DNA from: Trachelipus rathkii
Lineage: Eukaryota; Arthropoda; Malacostraca; Isopoda; Trachelipodidae
Reading direction: 5' to 3'
Assembly: GCA_015478945.1 (NCBI GenBank)
Contig: JABUQX010032599.1
Coordinates: 1-17,500, forward strand
DNA length: 17,500 nucleotides
Positions 1 through 11,534 of this stretch are shown here, piece by piece. The position numbers and the translations under genes are program-made. The notes beneath the pieces are model-generated. The model made no database searches, was not told the DNA's origin, and saw nothing but the letters and a program-made list of their open reading frames with translations. Position 1 is the stretch's first letter, and each line of letters begins with the position of its first letter.

Positions 1-960
1 GAGATTCAACCCTATTCCAAGCCGTTTAGGTCACCCTGGCACGCACACAATCAATGTCGAAAGCCATTCTCACTGAGCTGAAACACCCTATCCAAATAGG
101 ATTAACTCATCACTCAAGATTACACTAGTACTTCATAGCGACTCATTCTCGGGGCTAGAATCAGCCATCACACAGCCATCAAATTAGCGTCTGCGCGGTA
201 GAAATGGAGATATTGAACCTCGATCTAGCACTATCCCTGGCAAGGCCAAGGGCTTCGAAATATCCATATGCAATACAAGGTTAGCACCACACACACAGTA
301 GCTTCAGATCTGTAGTTGCGAGAGACTTAACAATAGTGTATCATACTAAAGGAATATTGCGTAAATTTTCCACAAAGTTAAACTGGGTGCGTTAATCTTG
401 GTGGCTCAGCAAGGGAGACCTCTCATCGGAGACATCGCAACTCCTTCTCTTCCACTCCATCTCCCACTGCCAACAAGCTCACGACACACCACATCAATCC
501 ACCCATCACCACACTGCGATTGTTTACTCTACGGTCGTTCATTATCATTCTGTCTTCAGATTCGACAGCGATCAAAGCACACATGTTTGTCATTTCTATA
601 ATATACTCTAGGTCACCTTGCTCTACTTCTCTAACAGTATTTCTTTCTCGACAATTCCTGTACCATCGACATTTCTAGTTCCACATTCATCGCACCGAAA
701 GATGTAATAGTCGAGAATAGCTGTATCGACTGATCTTACAGATTCAGAGGCTAGTCGTGCGATCGGTTAGCTATCACTCATAGGTGGTGCGAATGTGGAG
801 ATTAGATGGTTGGTGTATTGTGGTGGTGTGTGATGTGTGTCGCATACGCTGATAGTTGTTTAGACTATTGCGCGACATGTTAAGCTCTCACGCACATATT
901 ACTTATGACGACACCGCAGCAACCCACAGATCACCGTTTGCTTACAATCCCACAACACTA
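1..960. other. Complex non-coding sequence, no recognisable gene
   Basis: Base composition is near balanced and of ordinary complexity, with C/A-rich patches (about 420-560) and a T/G-rich patch (about 780-850). The longest open frame, 398-601 on the plus strand (67 codons), starts at GTG, is rich in S, H, P and L, and shows no domain or motif. It is most likely chance. No tRNA, rRNA or transposon-terminal signal was seen. Confidence 0.6.
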
Positions 961-2530
961 TTATGGCCAGGGGAGGTATCATACTAGAATGTTGCTCATA
1001 AAAAAAAACGAAAGTGGTCTGTAAGCCCAACAGAAGAGGAAGATTGTATGTAGGACTTATTATAAACGGTGGGCCCACAGAGAGACCAAGTGACCCTAAA
1101 TTATCAAGGTGCGATCAACCATCTACATATGGTTGACACACCAGTGACATAAACAAAATAGGAGATGGTCTAAGCCTACACAACGGAAGGAGCACCACAC
1201 AATCACATAATACCGTGGGAGCATCACATCAAAGTTAGGCTCCCAGTTTATATAGGCTAAGTAGTAAACTAAAATCAAAAATTAATCACAGTATCGACTA
1301 TTGTAGGTCAAAATTGAACCCCCAGGTCACATGTCACACACGTTGGAAGCAAAGGAGAGATAAGGATAAACAAAATACAGGAGTTTAAGCCATACGTAAT
1401 ATACCTATAATTATCAAAAATATGAGGTCATATATATACATATCATCTTATATACCTAAAACTACCCCGAAACGTAAGATCAAAAAATGTTACACTATAG
1501 TATACTATACAGAGTGAGAGTGAGGCTAGATATATAAATCTTGAACATAGCTCAATATATATACGGTCCATGAATAGTTTATGGGGCGATATACGTAAAA
1601 ATAGAGGGGAGATAGCAAAATTAATCGTACATAATATATACTAACGGTATTGCTGGCCGCAACCGTTGGCGCAACCTTCTCGATGGAGTTGCTATAAAAA
1701 AATTACTACTTAAAGGAGAGTTGCATAATAGAGAGCAAAAAAAATATATGGATTAGAGCTTATGCCAAAAAATAATATTACTAGTGAGTATGTCGCCTAA
1801 AATAAACAATACCGTCATATAATATAGCTATAGTATGGGTACGCCAATAAATAATGTTAAACCTACAATATATTATGGATAGTACACTTAAAGGGTTGGT
1901 ATTATTTACACGAAAAATAAAGTCATGCGCCTACAAAGAGGTGAAAGGAGAAATATAAAAGTGAGTATCCAGGTCAGATTAGTATAAATTATTAGATAGC
2001 TCTATACCTAAAGTAGTTCAGTCGAGGTATGAAAGCTAGGTATCAAATAAAGGTTCAGACGCTGATAGTCATTTTCGAGTTGAGCGGAAATTAGGATCTC
2101 TCATATCGTATACTAGTCACTATTAAGTATTACTCTATTAGTATAATGTATATATTGAGTGAATATAAATATGAGCATTAACGCTCTGAGTATTATGACT
2201 TATTGGGGCCAGAGAACTGGAAATATAGTAAGAAAGATATTGAGAAAAACTAGACCATAATGACTAATGTCTAATCTATTATATGTCATAGATTAAAAAA
2301 AAATAGTATGATAAACGCAAGAACATAATATATGATATGAAAAAAGATTGATTATCCTCAAAATATAAGTAATATAGTGTATCACGTTCGAGCTGTATAA
2401 CCATGCTAATAAGTCATCATATAATGAGAGTAAAGTATACGAATTATACAGCAACAGCTTCACGTAATACGAGAGTAGTAGCAAAGTATAGGTAAATGAG
2501 AGACAATTAATATAAGCATACATATATATG
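961..2530. other. A-rich intergenic sequence, no recognisable gene
   Basis: The plus strand is rich in A, with moderate G and low C from about 1250 onward, and becomes progressively more A/T towards 2530. A9 runs occur at 1000-1008 and 2295-2303. A small GC-richer patch at 1655-1695 contains a GCAAC/GTTGC inverted repeat (1671-1675 and 1688-1692). The 76-codon minus-strand frame 2293-2523 is a Tyr/Leu/Ile-rich string typical of translated AT-rich DNA and is not called as a gene. Confidence 0.6.
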
Positions 2531-3535
2531 TATTAACAGTAGTGAAAGGAATAGTATTAATAATATATTATACTCATCAGCTTTATATATATAATACTTA
2601 TTATATATATAATATTATATAGTATTACTTAATATTAATACTTAATAAATATATATACTTATTCAACTATTATTATGTTTCTTATATTAATTATATTTTT
2701 ACAAACTTACACTTATTATTTATATATATTAGTATATACATTATATTATTAATTATATAATATATTATTATATTAATTAATTATATACTTAGTTAATTGA
2801 TATTATATTATTATACTTATACATCTATATTTATACTCACTTATCTATTCATTTTAATGTCATAATCGTATCTTTTCTTATTACTCTATTTCATCTTTCA
2901 CTCTTTCCTTTTTGCATTATACATCTTTTACTACTTAATCTACTCATATATTATCATATATTATATCACTACTATATATATAATTTATATATTATAGATT
3001 ACTAAATTATATTATTACTATTCATATATTATAATTATAGTATAATTATATATATTATTATTCACATCATATTATTATTATTCGATTTTATTGTTGATAT
3101 TATGTATTATATATATTATTATTATATTATATATTATATTCATTAATTATATAATATTTTATAATATTCTCACTTGTAATTACTTTTTCATTTCTTATTA
3201 TTATATATTATTCAAGATTATATGTTATCTCTCATATATTATTAAGATGTATTTCATAATTATGTTATTCTTACTCAACTATATTTATTGTATGTAATAA
3301 TTCTTAGATTAATATTATAATATATCTAAAATTACTTATTATAATTATATATAACTTAATATATAATTCTACTTTATATTTTTATTATTCATATTACTCA
3401 TATATAATTTAATTATACGTATGTATATTTTACATTTATATATCATCTATCAGCAAGACTTACTTATATTATTATATTGTCATATAAGATTTATATATAT
3501 TAGTAATATATATTTCTATACTTATAACTTCATGT
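2531..3535. repeat. AT-only island (TTA/TATA simple sequence)
   Basis: Nearly all A and T, built from interspersed TATA, TTA and ATTA words; a sample row (3001-3060) has four G or C bases in 60. Between about 2820 and 2950 the T/C content rises slightly. The plus-strand frame at 3091-3297 (68 codons) is an Ile/Tyr/Leu/Phe string that follows directly from this composition and is not a credible gene. The edge near 3535 is fairly sharp. Confidence 0.85.
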
Positions 3536-4370
3536 AGGACGATTACCAATCGAATGTCGTACTAGCAGCTCTAAAATAGGCCATATATTTAGTAGCGTTA
3601 GTCTCGTTAGCACCTAACTCAGTCAGCTATATGATGAGAGAGGATGACAATAACTAATTTGTTTAAAACCAGCATTAGTATAGCTTATATATTATAAACA
3701 ATTGCACTATTTTCTTCGTTTAAATATAATAAGTTCACGTTTAATACTAATATAATATTAATAATATAAACGATAAAGATATCATCTATGTGTATTTATC
3801 AAATATTTTGTTAGATATTTCAGTATGCATTTTATACAATAATAAAACGTTTCCAATAGGTTATGTATATCCGCATGAAAAATATTATATGAAAATCTAG
3901 GCAATAGTTATCCAAGTCGTATAATAATGTTATAATACTTCAAACATTATAGTAGTGTAAATCCGCTGTTTCCTAATGGCCATGGGAAGCAATTATCTCC
4001 TAATGGTCACTTTATTAGCTGAGGGGGAGTCTGTCGTTGGCCTTTTTACTGTGTAAGTTTCTATGTTTGAAAATCTAGTTTCTTTGTTATGGGTAGTTAT
4101 GGAAGTACTGTTTTCTTGTCCGTCGGTTGATACACACATTAGTTATATATGTATATTACCTTTTTTATTCTTTTATTTCTTATATATTCATTGTATCTAC
4201 GTGCATATTTTAATTATTATATATTGTAACGTAATTTATTACATTTATTATTTAACTTTCTTACTTGTAGCCTTCTCTTTAATTAGGTATATACTTTATA
4301 GGGCTCATTATCTCTCAATAGTATTTAGTTCTGCTATTATAATTTATTTATTATTATAATTATATTTTTT
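3536..4370. other. Mixed and AT-rich intergenic sequence
   Basis: A short complex patch (3536-3660) is followed by AT-rich sequence, then a more complex patch at about 3960-4140. Within it TCCTAATGG-Y-CA occurs twice, at 3971-3982 and 3998-4009, one base different and 27 bases apart. A 98-codon frame at 4063-4359 translates to a very hydrophobic Tyr/Ile/Leu string from T-rich DNA. A membrane protein cannot be excluded from sequence alone, but nothing else supports one. Confidence 0.55.
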
Positions 4371-4830
4371 TATTATATCTTTATTATTCGAGAGTTTAGT
4401 TGAGCCTTCTAAATCCCAATTCTCTCTGTGATTTTTGAGGATCATTTCTTTTCGCACTTTCAGATAACACTTCCTTTCACCACGTCACTTACTTCATTGT
4501 CACCACTGCGTGGCGCGGCTTGAAGTATCTCTCTTAAAATCACGTATGTAGCATCAATCGGTAATATAGGACCAAAGACCTATTGCATAGAGTTTAAAAA
4601 AAAACATGGATTATCTTACAGCTCAGTCATAACATCTTGACCTTGGATAATGGTATTGTACTTTTCTCTTATCTTCTTATATTACATCTTCTATATACTA
4701 CTACTATAGCATTGTGTAGAGTACCAACCTTCATCGTTATTCTGTTTTGCACTTAACTCATCTTTTCTTATCCTTCTTCTTTCTCTATCTTCTTCCTAGA
4801 CATAATTCTACATTATATTCCTTCTTCTTC
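4371..4830. other. Pyrimidine-rich block on the plus strand
   Basis: T and C dominate the plus strand, clearest at about 4660-4800 with repeated TTCTT/TCTT words. There is one A9 run (4596-4604). No open frame or RNA gene is apparent. The strand asymmetry resembles that of 13371-14092, which flanks the retroelement, so this could be an old element fragment, but no coding remnant was recognised. Confidence 0.5.
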
Positions 4831-5280
4831 TCATAGGGATCTTGGAGGAAAAGATTAGCATAGCGTAATGAAAATTTGTTATGAAGAATCACATAACGAG
4901 CAGGAATTTTTGTCTAATTAGTAAACATTATGCTCTTTATGTAAATAAAATGAAAAGACTCCAAAGCTCTTATTGATATCCACACCCCCCAGGGTCCTAT
5001 AAACACTGGCTTTCACTTAGTTGGGTGTCAAAGCGTGTGTTAGGGTCGGGGGACGTTCGTCCCGCGTTCACTTTTGAATACCCAGCGGTCTTTTTTAATC
5101 TTTATTGGCAGCCCATGTATGTAGTCAATCACCTTTACGTTATCGGGCTCTGAATAATGTCACCCCTATCAAATAAAAAAGTCTAATATACAGTATTATA
5201 CTTCATGTTGTCACCAATGACTGAGGATTTCAGTACTACATAAATAGTATTATATAATCACGCTGGTATATGTACATACG
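4831..5280. other. Complex non-coding patch with small GC-rich hairpin
   Basis: A GC-richer section at about 4980-5070 contains a C-run (4983-4988) and the inverted repeat GGGAC-GTTC-GTCCC near 5050-5063. The stem is 5 bp, or 6 bp if a two-base loop is counted. No tRNA fold or open frame fits around it. Nothing else recognised. Confidence 0.5.
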
Positions 5281-5844
5281 TAGCGGTCTAAAAGTATAAA
5301 AAAAGAATAATATTATATTTTTTCTCCTTACAATATATTATTTTAATTTCTAATTATTAATATACCCTTTAAAAGATTACCATATTATAATAGTAATACA
5401 ATAAGGATTCGATTATTTTTCACCGTCTTGTGCCTAATCACTGAATAGTTTGGATTGGAGTTGAGTACTTTATATAAAAATAAAATATATTAATTAAAAA
5501 ATATGTACTATATATTCATTATAACAAATGATTATTACTGCTTATTATAATACCGCAATATGATATTTAAGTGTTTTGATAATAATAGCTAATTTCAAGC
5601 TCTTAGCAGATGATCATTGTGGGACTTGGTACTTAATAAATTATAGTTTATATATATATATCTATATTTCTGTATATAGTTGGCCTCTATAATGGGAGAA
5701 GTTATATTATACTATAATATATATATACTTTAAATAAATATAGTATAACCTTTATATATAATAACTTAATATTAATATATAATATAATATTAATTAATAT
5801 ATTATAATATATATTACTATATAATATATTAATATATATATATC

Positions 5845-5875
<31 letters not shown>

Positions 5876-5930
5876 GATATAATATAATATTTAAGATATA
5901 TATATATATATCATATAACTTAAATTCAAA
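5281..5930. repeat. AT-only island with long A/T inverted repeats
   Basis: Dominated by TATA and ATTA words; row 5821-5880 has two G or C bases in 60. It contains a 17-bp perfect inverted repeat, arms 5839-5855 and 5865-5881 with a 9-base loop. It also holds an 18-base GATATA...TATATC palindrome at 5895-5912 and nested repeats AAGTTAT/ATAACTT (5699-5705, 5761-5767) around TTATACTATA/TATAGTATAA (5707-5716, 5739-5748). These could extrude as cruciforms, though AT-only sequence makes such matches easy. Confidence 0.85.
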
Positions 5931-6079
5931 TACCCTGTGTTTTAATAATATTTGGTAAAGTAGTCTTGGCCGCACACTACGTACTCATTCCATCACAACT
6001 ACCATATATGATAATAATCTATTAGCTGGCACAGCAACATGTTCAGACTTCATTAGTTGAAAATGCTGGTTCGATCCAT
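5931..6079. other. Short complex patch between AT islands
   Basis: About 150 bases of ordinary complexity between two AT islands. It ends with GGTTCGATCC at about 6069-6078, which resembles a tRNA B box, but no acceptor or T stem can be formed around it, so it is not called as a tRNA. Confidence 0.5.
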
Positions 6080-6550
6080 ATATGATAGATATATATATAT
6101 ATATATATAGGAGTATAACTATATAATATATAATATATATAAATATCATATATATCATATATTAATATATATAATATATATATTATATAGTATATTATAT
6201 AATATATTATATATATATATATATATAATTATATATTATTAGTATAATAATATATAATATATCATATATTATATATATAATAAAAATTAGTATATAACTG
6301 CAGGGCCTCAGCTCTTAACTATTCAATCCGCCAGGCAAAAAAAAAATTCACCTATAGAAAATATACGGATATACTAATATATATATTTTATGTACTATAT
6401 ATATTCGAAAATTATAAAGATTAATATATATCATAATTATAATATTATATATTATAATATATAATATAATATTGAATATATATATAAGATATATATTATA
6501 TTATTATTACGATATTTTAGGTTATTATATTACTTACTACTATATATTAT
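6080..6550. repeat. AT-only island with (AT)n microsatellites
   Basis: Contains (AT)10 at 6089-6108 and about (AT)9 at 6209-6227, embedded in irregular TATA/ATAT sequence. A small non-AT patch at about 6298-6355 includes an A10 run (6337-6346). The frame 6472-6669 begins in this simple sequence and has no domain. Confidence 0.85.
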
Positions 6551-7860
6551 ATATATATATACCAATTACCGGGATAAAACAGACACCAGGACTGAACTTA
6601 TACACTCTGTTAATTTCAACCTTCTATATTCGTCACCGCCACCTTAGACGACTAACCCCAATCCTCTAAACTACCCGTCAAACCAACTCACAACAACTAA
6701 AGAAACTATTGTGGATAAAGGATTAAAAGAGCTGCCCTCCCTACACCCCTATTCGAATTTTTATACTCCACATTTCCAAATCATATTCTCGCGCGCAGTG
6801 CGGATTTCAACCTCGACCATATCCTCACGCACATGGGGTGCGGAAACGACATCATACAAACAACATTAGTTTATATCGCTTGGCGTGGTGAGTATCGTGG
6901 ACGAACTACGCCCTACGACCGCCCCGCGGGCTAACGCATAAGTCCTTAACGATTGGAAACACTCTTGTAATGATACCCTCTATTTCCACAAAGAGAGAAA
7001 AACAAATCCTGAGCCCGATCAGTCCGAATGCCTCCCTCTCCTCATGGGCAAACCAATGTCCCCATTTCCGACCTGAGCGTCAGCGATTCTGTTCTCACCC
7101 CCTTACATCAGGGAACTAACCTGCTGAGATCGGCATCCTAACCACTCTAATCCCGACCCAATACGCACCGCCTATACGCACACAGTTGATACCAGGATTG
7201 GAATGGGCCCCCGTCCTTAGACACTTGCTAAACCGCACCTGGGGGTTACGAACCCTTCAAGCTGGGTGGCCAATCAACTCCCTCCCCCGTCCCTTTGGAG
7301 GCCATCATTCTGAGACGCCAGCCGCGTCATGGATCGTTCTTCAAGTCGCAACATTGTTCTGGTTATTCGACACCCCCCCCAGCCCTCCAAAAAAAAAAAT
7401 AGATTAAACTCACATACAGCAAACTCAAAAGGCTATAATGCCAGTCAATATCCATCCTACTATCATTGACACATATCGAAAGCACATATGTAAATACCCT
7501 CAAAACACCCAATCCATTAACACACATACATAGCCCTGACAACTTCATAACATTACCAAAGGCCACAGAAAAATCTTATAGACTCCATACCCTCTGCCCT
7601 GAAAATCAACGCCCCAAGCTCATAAACAAAAATCCACTCGAGGTTCAAAAACGTAATGGAACATCAAGGCACAATTCCCCATGTTTTATACTTTCTATTA
7701 GTCTATATCCAACTATTAACACAATCTCTCTTTTACCTCGAGCCCCAAATCAGCCTTTGGGCAACCTCTAGTAAGACTAATACAACAAACAAAATAATCA
7801 ATCCACACGTCATCCACAATCATCACTTCTGGTTTTTACTATATAATTAAGAGTATTACA
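6551..7860. other. C/A-rich, G-poor block without a recognised gene
   Basis: The plus strand is strongly C- and A-rich. By hand count 7441-7800 has about 104 C and 33 G. The first part (6560-7390) is the most GC-rich section of the window. A C8 run (7373-7380) is followed eight bases later by an A11 run (7389-7399). Open frames 7186-7407, 7466-7771 and 7656-7850 (plus) and 7363-7566 (minus) overlap each other and show no domain, so none is called. A GGGTT-ACG-AACCC hairpin sits at 7243-7255. Confidence 0.6.
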
Positions 7861-8660
7861 GAAAAATACATCTAACCTCCAAGCATCTCAACGCATTGAA
7901 AAAAGATAAACAAGGGCGCTGTTGGCATTCGGTCAGATCCATTATTGACAATGTATAAAACTTAAATAATATACAATTTATTTATATTACCTGCGAATAA
8001 CCATAATATATTATATCTATCATATCTATAATATATAACTTATATTATTATATTAATAATATTATATCAATATTAAATACGACGGGTAACAATAGATATA
8101 TGATCTATTATATATTAAGTATAATAATATATAATTTATCTAAAATTATAAAACCCAATTTAATAAATACTACGCCTTTATATAATATATCTATTAATAA
8201 TTATATTCTAATGATCATAATAATTAATATAATATATATTTATATATATATATTATATATATCATTAAGAATAATAATATTTAATCATATAATATTAGTA
8301 AACATATAATACAATTAATATTACTTATAAAGAATGATAATTAAAATTTGTAAGATATATAAAAACTGATATATGTAATAGAAAAAGTCTTCTCCCCATA
8401 TAAAAAATTTCATATATATATAGAATAATATATTATAATTATATAGAATATATTATAAATTCTTCAAAATCATATAGATAAATTATATAAATAATTAATA
8501 TATAATAGATACTTGGCAGATACCCTTGGAAACATATTTTGATCTGTATAATATAGATTAATATATTTATTAATATATTACTGAATGTGTGTGACTGGTG
8601 TGCTTGGTATTGTGTGTCGAGGGGCGTTGTGTTGCGTCTTGTGTTTGAGGAATACGTCAC
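7861..8660. repeat. AT-only island with flanking AT-rich sequence
   Basis: From about 7940 to 8580 the sequence is nearly all A and T in irregular TATA/ATTA words. Short frames here (8100-8309 plus, 8439-8663 minus) give Ile/Tyr/Asn strings explained by composition. A T/G-rich patch at about 8583-8660 closes the island. Confidence 0.8.
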
Positions 8661-9600
8661 CATAGATAATTCAACCCTAATACTTAATTATTTTTACCTT
8701 TTAATGTTTTTTCCAAGGTTTTAAATATCTTGTAATGTGATTTGAACAGAGATTTTCTAGTAAATATTAAAGATAAAATTAGTTGATCATAAAAAGTATA
8801 GTTGCATGTTAATTAATATTTAATTAATGAAAACACCACCTCAAAAAGATAAATTTAATTTATAAATTATACAATTTTTAATTATATTTATTAAGATTTG
8901 AAAATTTCCTTAGTCAAACAGCCTGTAGTCAGATGACTTCATTTCTTCTTTTTAAATTATTTTATAATTACTTAATAACTAGTCAAAATATGAAACATGG
9001 AGGTTTCTTGGATCATTTTATTTATTTTTATAAATTATATGAAAAGTAAGTTATTGAAATATTATAATTAATCTGTGATGATCTTTCTTCCTTAATTAGT
9101 TATATATTAAATATTTATAAGAATCATATCTTATATAATATATATATAATAAATTATAATTATATTAATATAATATATACTAGATATGATATATATATAT
9201 ATATATATATCTATTTATAATTATATATTTATAGTTACTGAAACTTTAACTTAATCAAAATTGTTTATATTTTATAATTAGAGATGGACCAAACCTGTAA
9301 ATTATAATTTCCGTAAACGAAAACAATTAATTCGTACAATTCCTTGTGCGTAATATCATCTTAAGACATCTATATTAATATAAATATAAGAGATACTTAT
9401 TAATATACTATCTAATATAGAGAACCTACCTTCGGGTGACGACCATATAGTTATTATAGTATCTACATAATCAAATAATTATATTATCTCGCTCACCAAT
9501 TAAGTGTAATAATTGTTAATTACACTATATATATTAATATCAGCAAATCGTAATATTACAACCATCACACCATTACAGCTGCCCCCAGTCCCAATAAGAA
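8661..9600. other. AT-rich intergenic sequence with (AT)11 microsatellite
   Basis: Moderately AT-rich with T and A runs. It holds an AT-only core at about 9120-9240 that includes (AT)11 at 9189-9210. No open frame, RNA gene or element end was recognised. Confidence 0.6.
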
Positions 9601-9860
9601 ATGCAACCAGTTAATGGATAATTTATAAAAAGGGGAAAATAAAGAGCCATTAATTAAGGAAGTGCCTCCCTCTCAACCAATACAAATCAACGGAAACACC
9701 TCAAGTGGAAAAAAGAAAGAAACATAGTACCAGAGAGAATGGAGAAGTAAAAGAGAATATATTATATTGAATAAGGCGAATAAAGTAACAAGGAATAGGA
9801 AAATTTTTTAATAACAGCAAAAAAAAGTGAGCTATCGCAACATGTATACAAAAATGTAAC
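9601..9860. other. Purine-rich block on the plus strand
   Basis: A and G dominate, clearest at about 9705-9840 with repeated GAGA, AAAG and GGAA words. No long frame is open on either strand. It is the opposite polarity to the pyrimidine blocks at 4371-4830 and 13371-14092. Confidence 0.5.
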
Positions 9861-10524
9861 AGAGAAGATGGTGATCTGCTCTTAAGAATAAATCTGTTTA
9901 TTCCTTAGAAGCATGTAAACTACCCATCATTTTCAAGACAAAGTATTATTAAAATCAATTTTGTCCATTAAATTTACTGAAAGTCTTTTTCATTATTCTA
10001 TGACCACCCAGACATTTGTCTTTTCACACGGGTTCGTCTTAATGATCAGTCGTTCGAAGTCTAAGTTATGTGATATGGATCTTCCGTGTAATTTTCATGT
10101 AAAGTTTATATCAATTCCTTCTAGGTTGAGGTTTTATAAAATTATAAAAATTCACACGTATTGTGTTTTCTTCACGCACTCCTGCTTATATATTATTAAA
10201 TATATACAAATTTTATACTATAAATATATTTATAATACTTAATGTTCTATATTATGATGCAAATAGAATTAATGGAGTGCTATATATATAAATATATTAG
10301 ATACTCCATATTTTAATTATCGATACGATACTTTTTGGAAACAGTTTAGCACGTCATTCAATAAAATGATAGTATAATTGACGTATATTAAATTACAGAT
10401 AAAAAAAGAAGAAAGAAAACAAAAAAAACACAAAATAAATAGATATTAAGTGTTAATTACAAAATATTACTATGTCAATGAAAAAAACTTTATGCAATGT
10501 TATCAATTTTTATAATAAACCACT
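9861..10524. other. AT-rich intergenic sequence with a short inverted repeat
   Basis: A 93-codon frame (9961-10242, TTG start) has no recognisable domain and ends in AT-rich sequence; it is not called as a gene. The arms ATGGAGT (10272-10278) and ACTCCAT (10303-10309) are perfect 7-bp inverted repeats around a 24-base A/T-rich loop, reminiscent of a tiny foldback element. A purine-rich A/G tract occupies about 10399-10440. Confidence 0.5.
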
Positions 10525-10590
10525 GAAGGACCTGAATGGCCTAACCTAACTTCTGTCCAGGCCACTCAATATTCAGTCCCTCGCTCCTTC
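10525..10590. repeat. Nested inverted repeat (imperfect stem-loop) at a composition boundary
   Basis: Stem segments nest in order: GAAGGA (10525-10530) with TCCTTC (10585-10590), CTGAA (10532-10536) with TTCAG (10572-10576), and TGGCCT (10537-10542) with AGGCCA (10559-10564), around a 16-base loop. GGA 10528-10530 can alternatively pair with TCC 10577-10579. This stacks about 14 pairs with one 1-base and one 7-base bulge. It marks the left edge of the C/A-rich block. Function unknown. Confidence 0.6.
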
Positions 10591-10985
10591 GCATTTTTTG
10601 ATTAGTAGATAAATCTATCTTTCACACCATCCACTATCTCCCAAGACACGTACTAACTGCACACACATCCATCTAGTCTTGCAATCCCTCTTTTAAAACC
10701 AAATACGAAAGGTATATAAGAAAACCTACTCCAAAAACCTTATCTAACCAGCCAGCACGATGCCACGCGAACTTAAAATACTCCAGATCACATTACCAAC
10801 ATCTAATAAAGACAATTCGTAGCACACCTCAGCCCCCACCCTACACACCCACCACACAGCACACACGACATAACAGACACACCACACAGCACACACCTAA
10901 CACTCACCCTCCGGCTGAAAAAGCCGTAAACACAACTTACATGCACAAACTTGCGCATACACCCTCCGTATCACTCCTTCCACAG
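10540..10985. other. C/A-rich, strongly G-poor block without a recognised gene
   Basis: By hand count 10621-10980 has about 131 C and 33 G on the plus strand, a GC skew near -0.6. No open frame of note lies on either strand. The edges are sharp: an inverted repeat on the left and TTA/ATT sequence from about 10990 on the right. The composition resembles 7400-7860, but no shared long words were found by eye. Confidence 0.6.
10851..10910. repeat. Two 30-bp tandem units with a 16-bp identical core
   Basis: ACCACACAGCACACAC occurs at 10851-10866 and again at 10881-10896, exactly 30 bases apart. The remaining 14 bases of each unit differ, apart from shared C/A composition. This may be a slipped duplication that later diverged. 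Confidence 0.75.
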
Positions 10986-11460
10986 GATTTTATTGTATAA
11001 TTATTATTTATGATTTATGTATTCATTTGATTTAGATTCATTACAATGTTTTATATTTCTGTTATTTATTATTTATAAGTATATAAATCTTATTAATTCT
11101 TATTATAATTTATTCTCAATATCTTAGTATTAATTAATTATATATATTAATTTGACTATTATTATATATTAATGTAATTGTTATTAATTAAAAATATTCT
11201 TAATTTTTTCTCTGCTGAGTCATTTTTAACGGTGATAGTATTATTATTATTATTATTAATTACTTATTCAATTAATTTGACTATTATTAAATTTATATAC
11301 TTTTCTTATAAGTAAATCTATTATTGATTGAAATTTTATTTTAAATGATATTTCTTGAAGACCTGTACCATTATAAAATCAGAATATGAATAATATTATA
11401 TTATTGATATTATTATAATTAAATGAATTATTAATATTGAAGTTTCCAACTTTCAATTGG
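10986..11460. repeat. AT-rich island with (ATT)6 microsatellite
   Basis: T- and A-dominated sequence with many TTATT and ATTAA words, including (ATT)6 at 11240-11257. It is less pure than the other islands and has small complex patches near 11210-11235 and 11355-11375. No open frame or RNA gene. Confidence 0.75.
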
Positions 11461-11534
11461 TATACCTATTCGTATGTAGATGCAATTATTAATTGTAAGA
11501 ATTTGTGTTGATTCACTTTTACTGTAACAGTCTG

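Noticed and set aside
3091..3297. 68-codon Ile/Tyr-rich open frame
   Set aside because: It lies wholly inside an AT-only island and its residues follow from TATA/ATT words.
4063..4359. 98-codon hydrophobic open frame that could be a membrane protein
   Set aside because: Its Tyr/Ile/Leu/Phe content is explained by T-rich simple sequence; there is no start context, domain or supporting neighbour.
5050..5063. GGGAC-GTTC-GTCCC hairpin as a terminator or regulatory RNA
   Set aside because: The stem is only 5-6 bp, is not followed by a T run, and has no adjacent gene; in a eukaryotic window a rho-independent terminator is not expected.
6069..6078. GGTTCGATCC resembling a tRNA B box
   Set aside because: No T stem can form around it (GCTGG against CATAT), and no matching acceptor, D-arm or anticodon stem was found; the flanking CATATATG pairing is just a palindromic AT word.
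7243..7255. GGGTT-ACG-AACCC hairpin resembling a tRNA T arm on the minus strand
   Set aside because: The loop is only three bases and the rest of a tRNA cannot be folded around it.
7186..7850. Overlapping open frames on both strands in the C/A-rich block
   Set aside because: They overlap in different frames, lack domains, and are favoured by the scarcity of TAG and TGA in G-poor DNA.
9961..10242. 93-codon open frame
   Set aside because: It starts at TTG, has no recognisable domain and ends in AT-rich sequence; chance is the simplest explanation.
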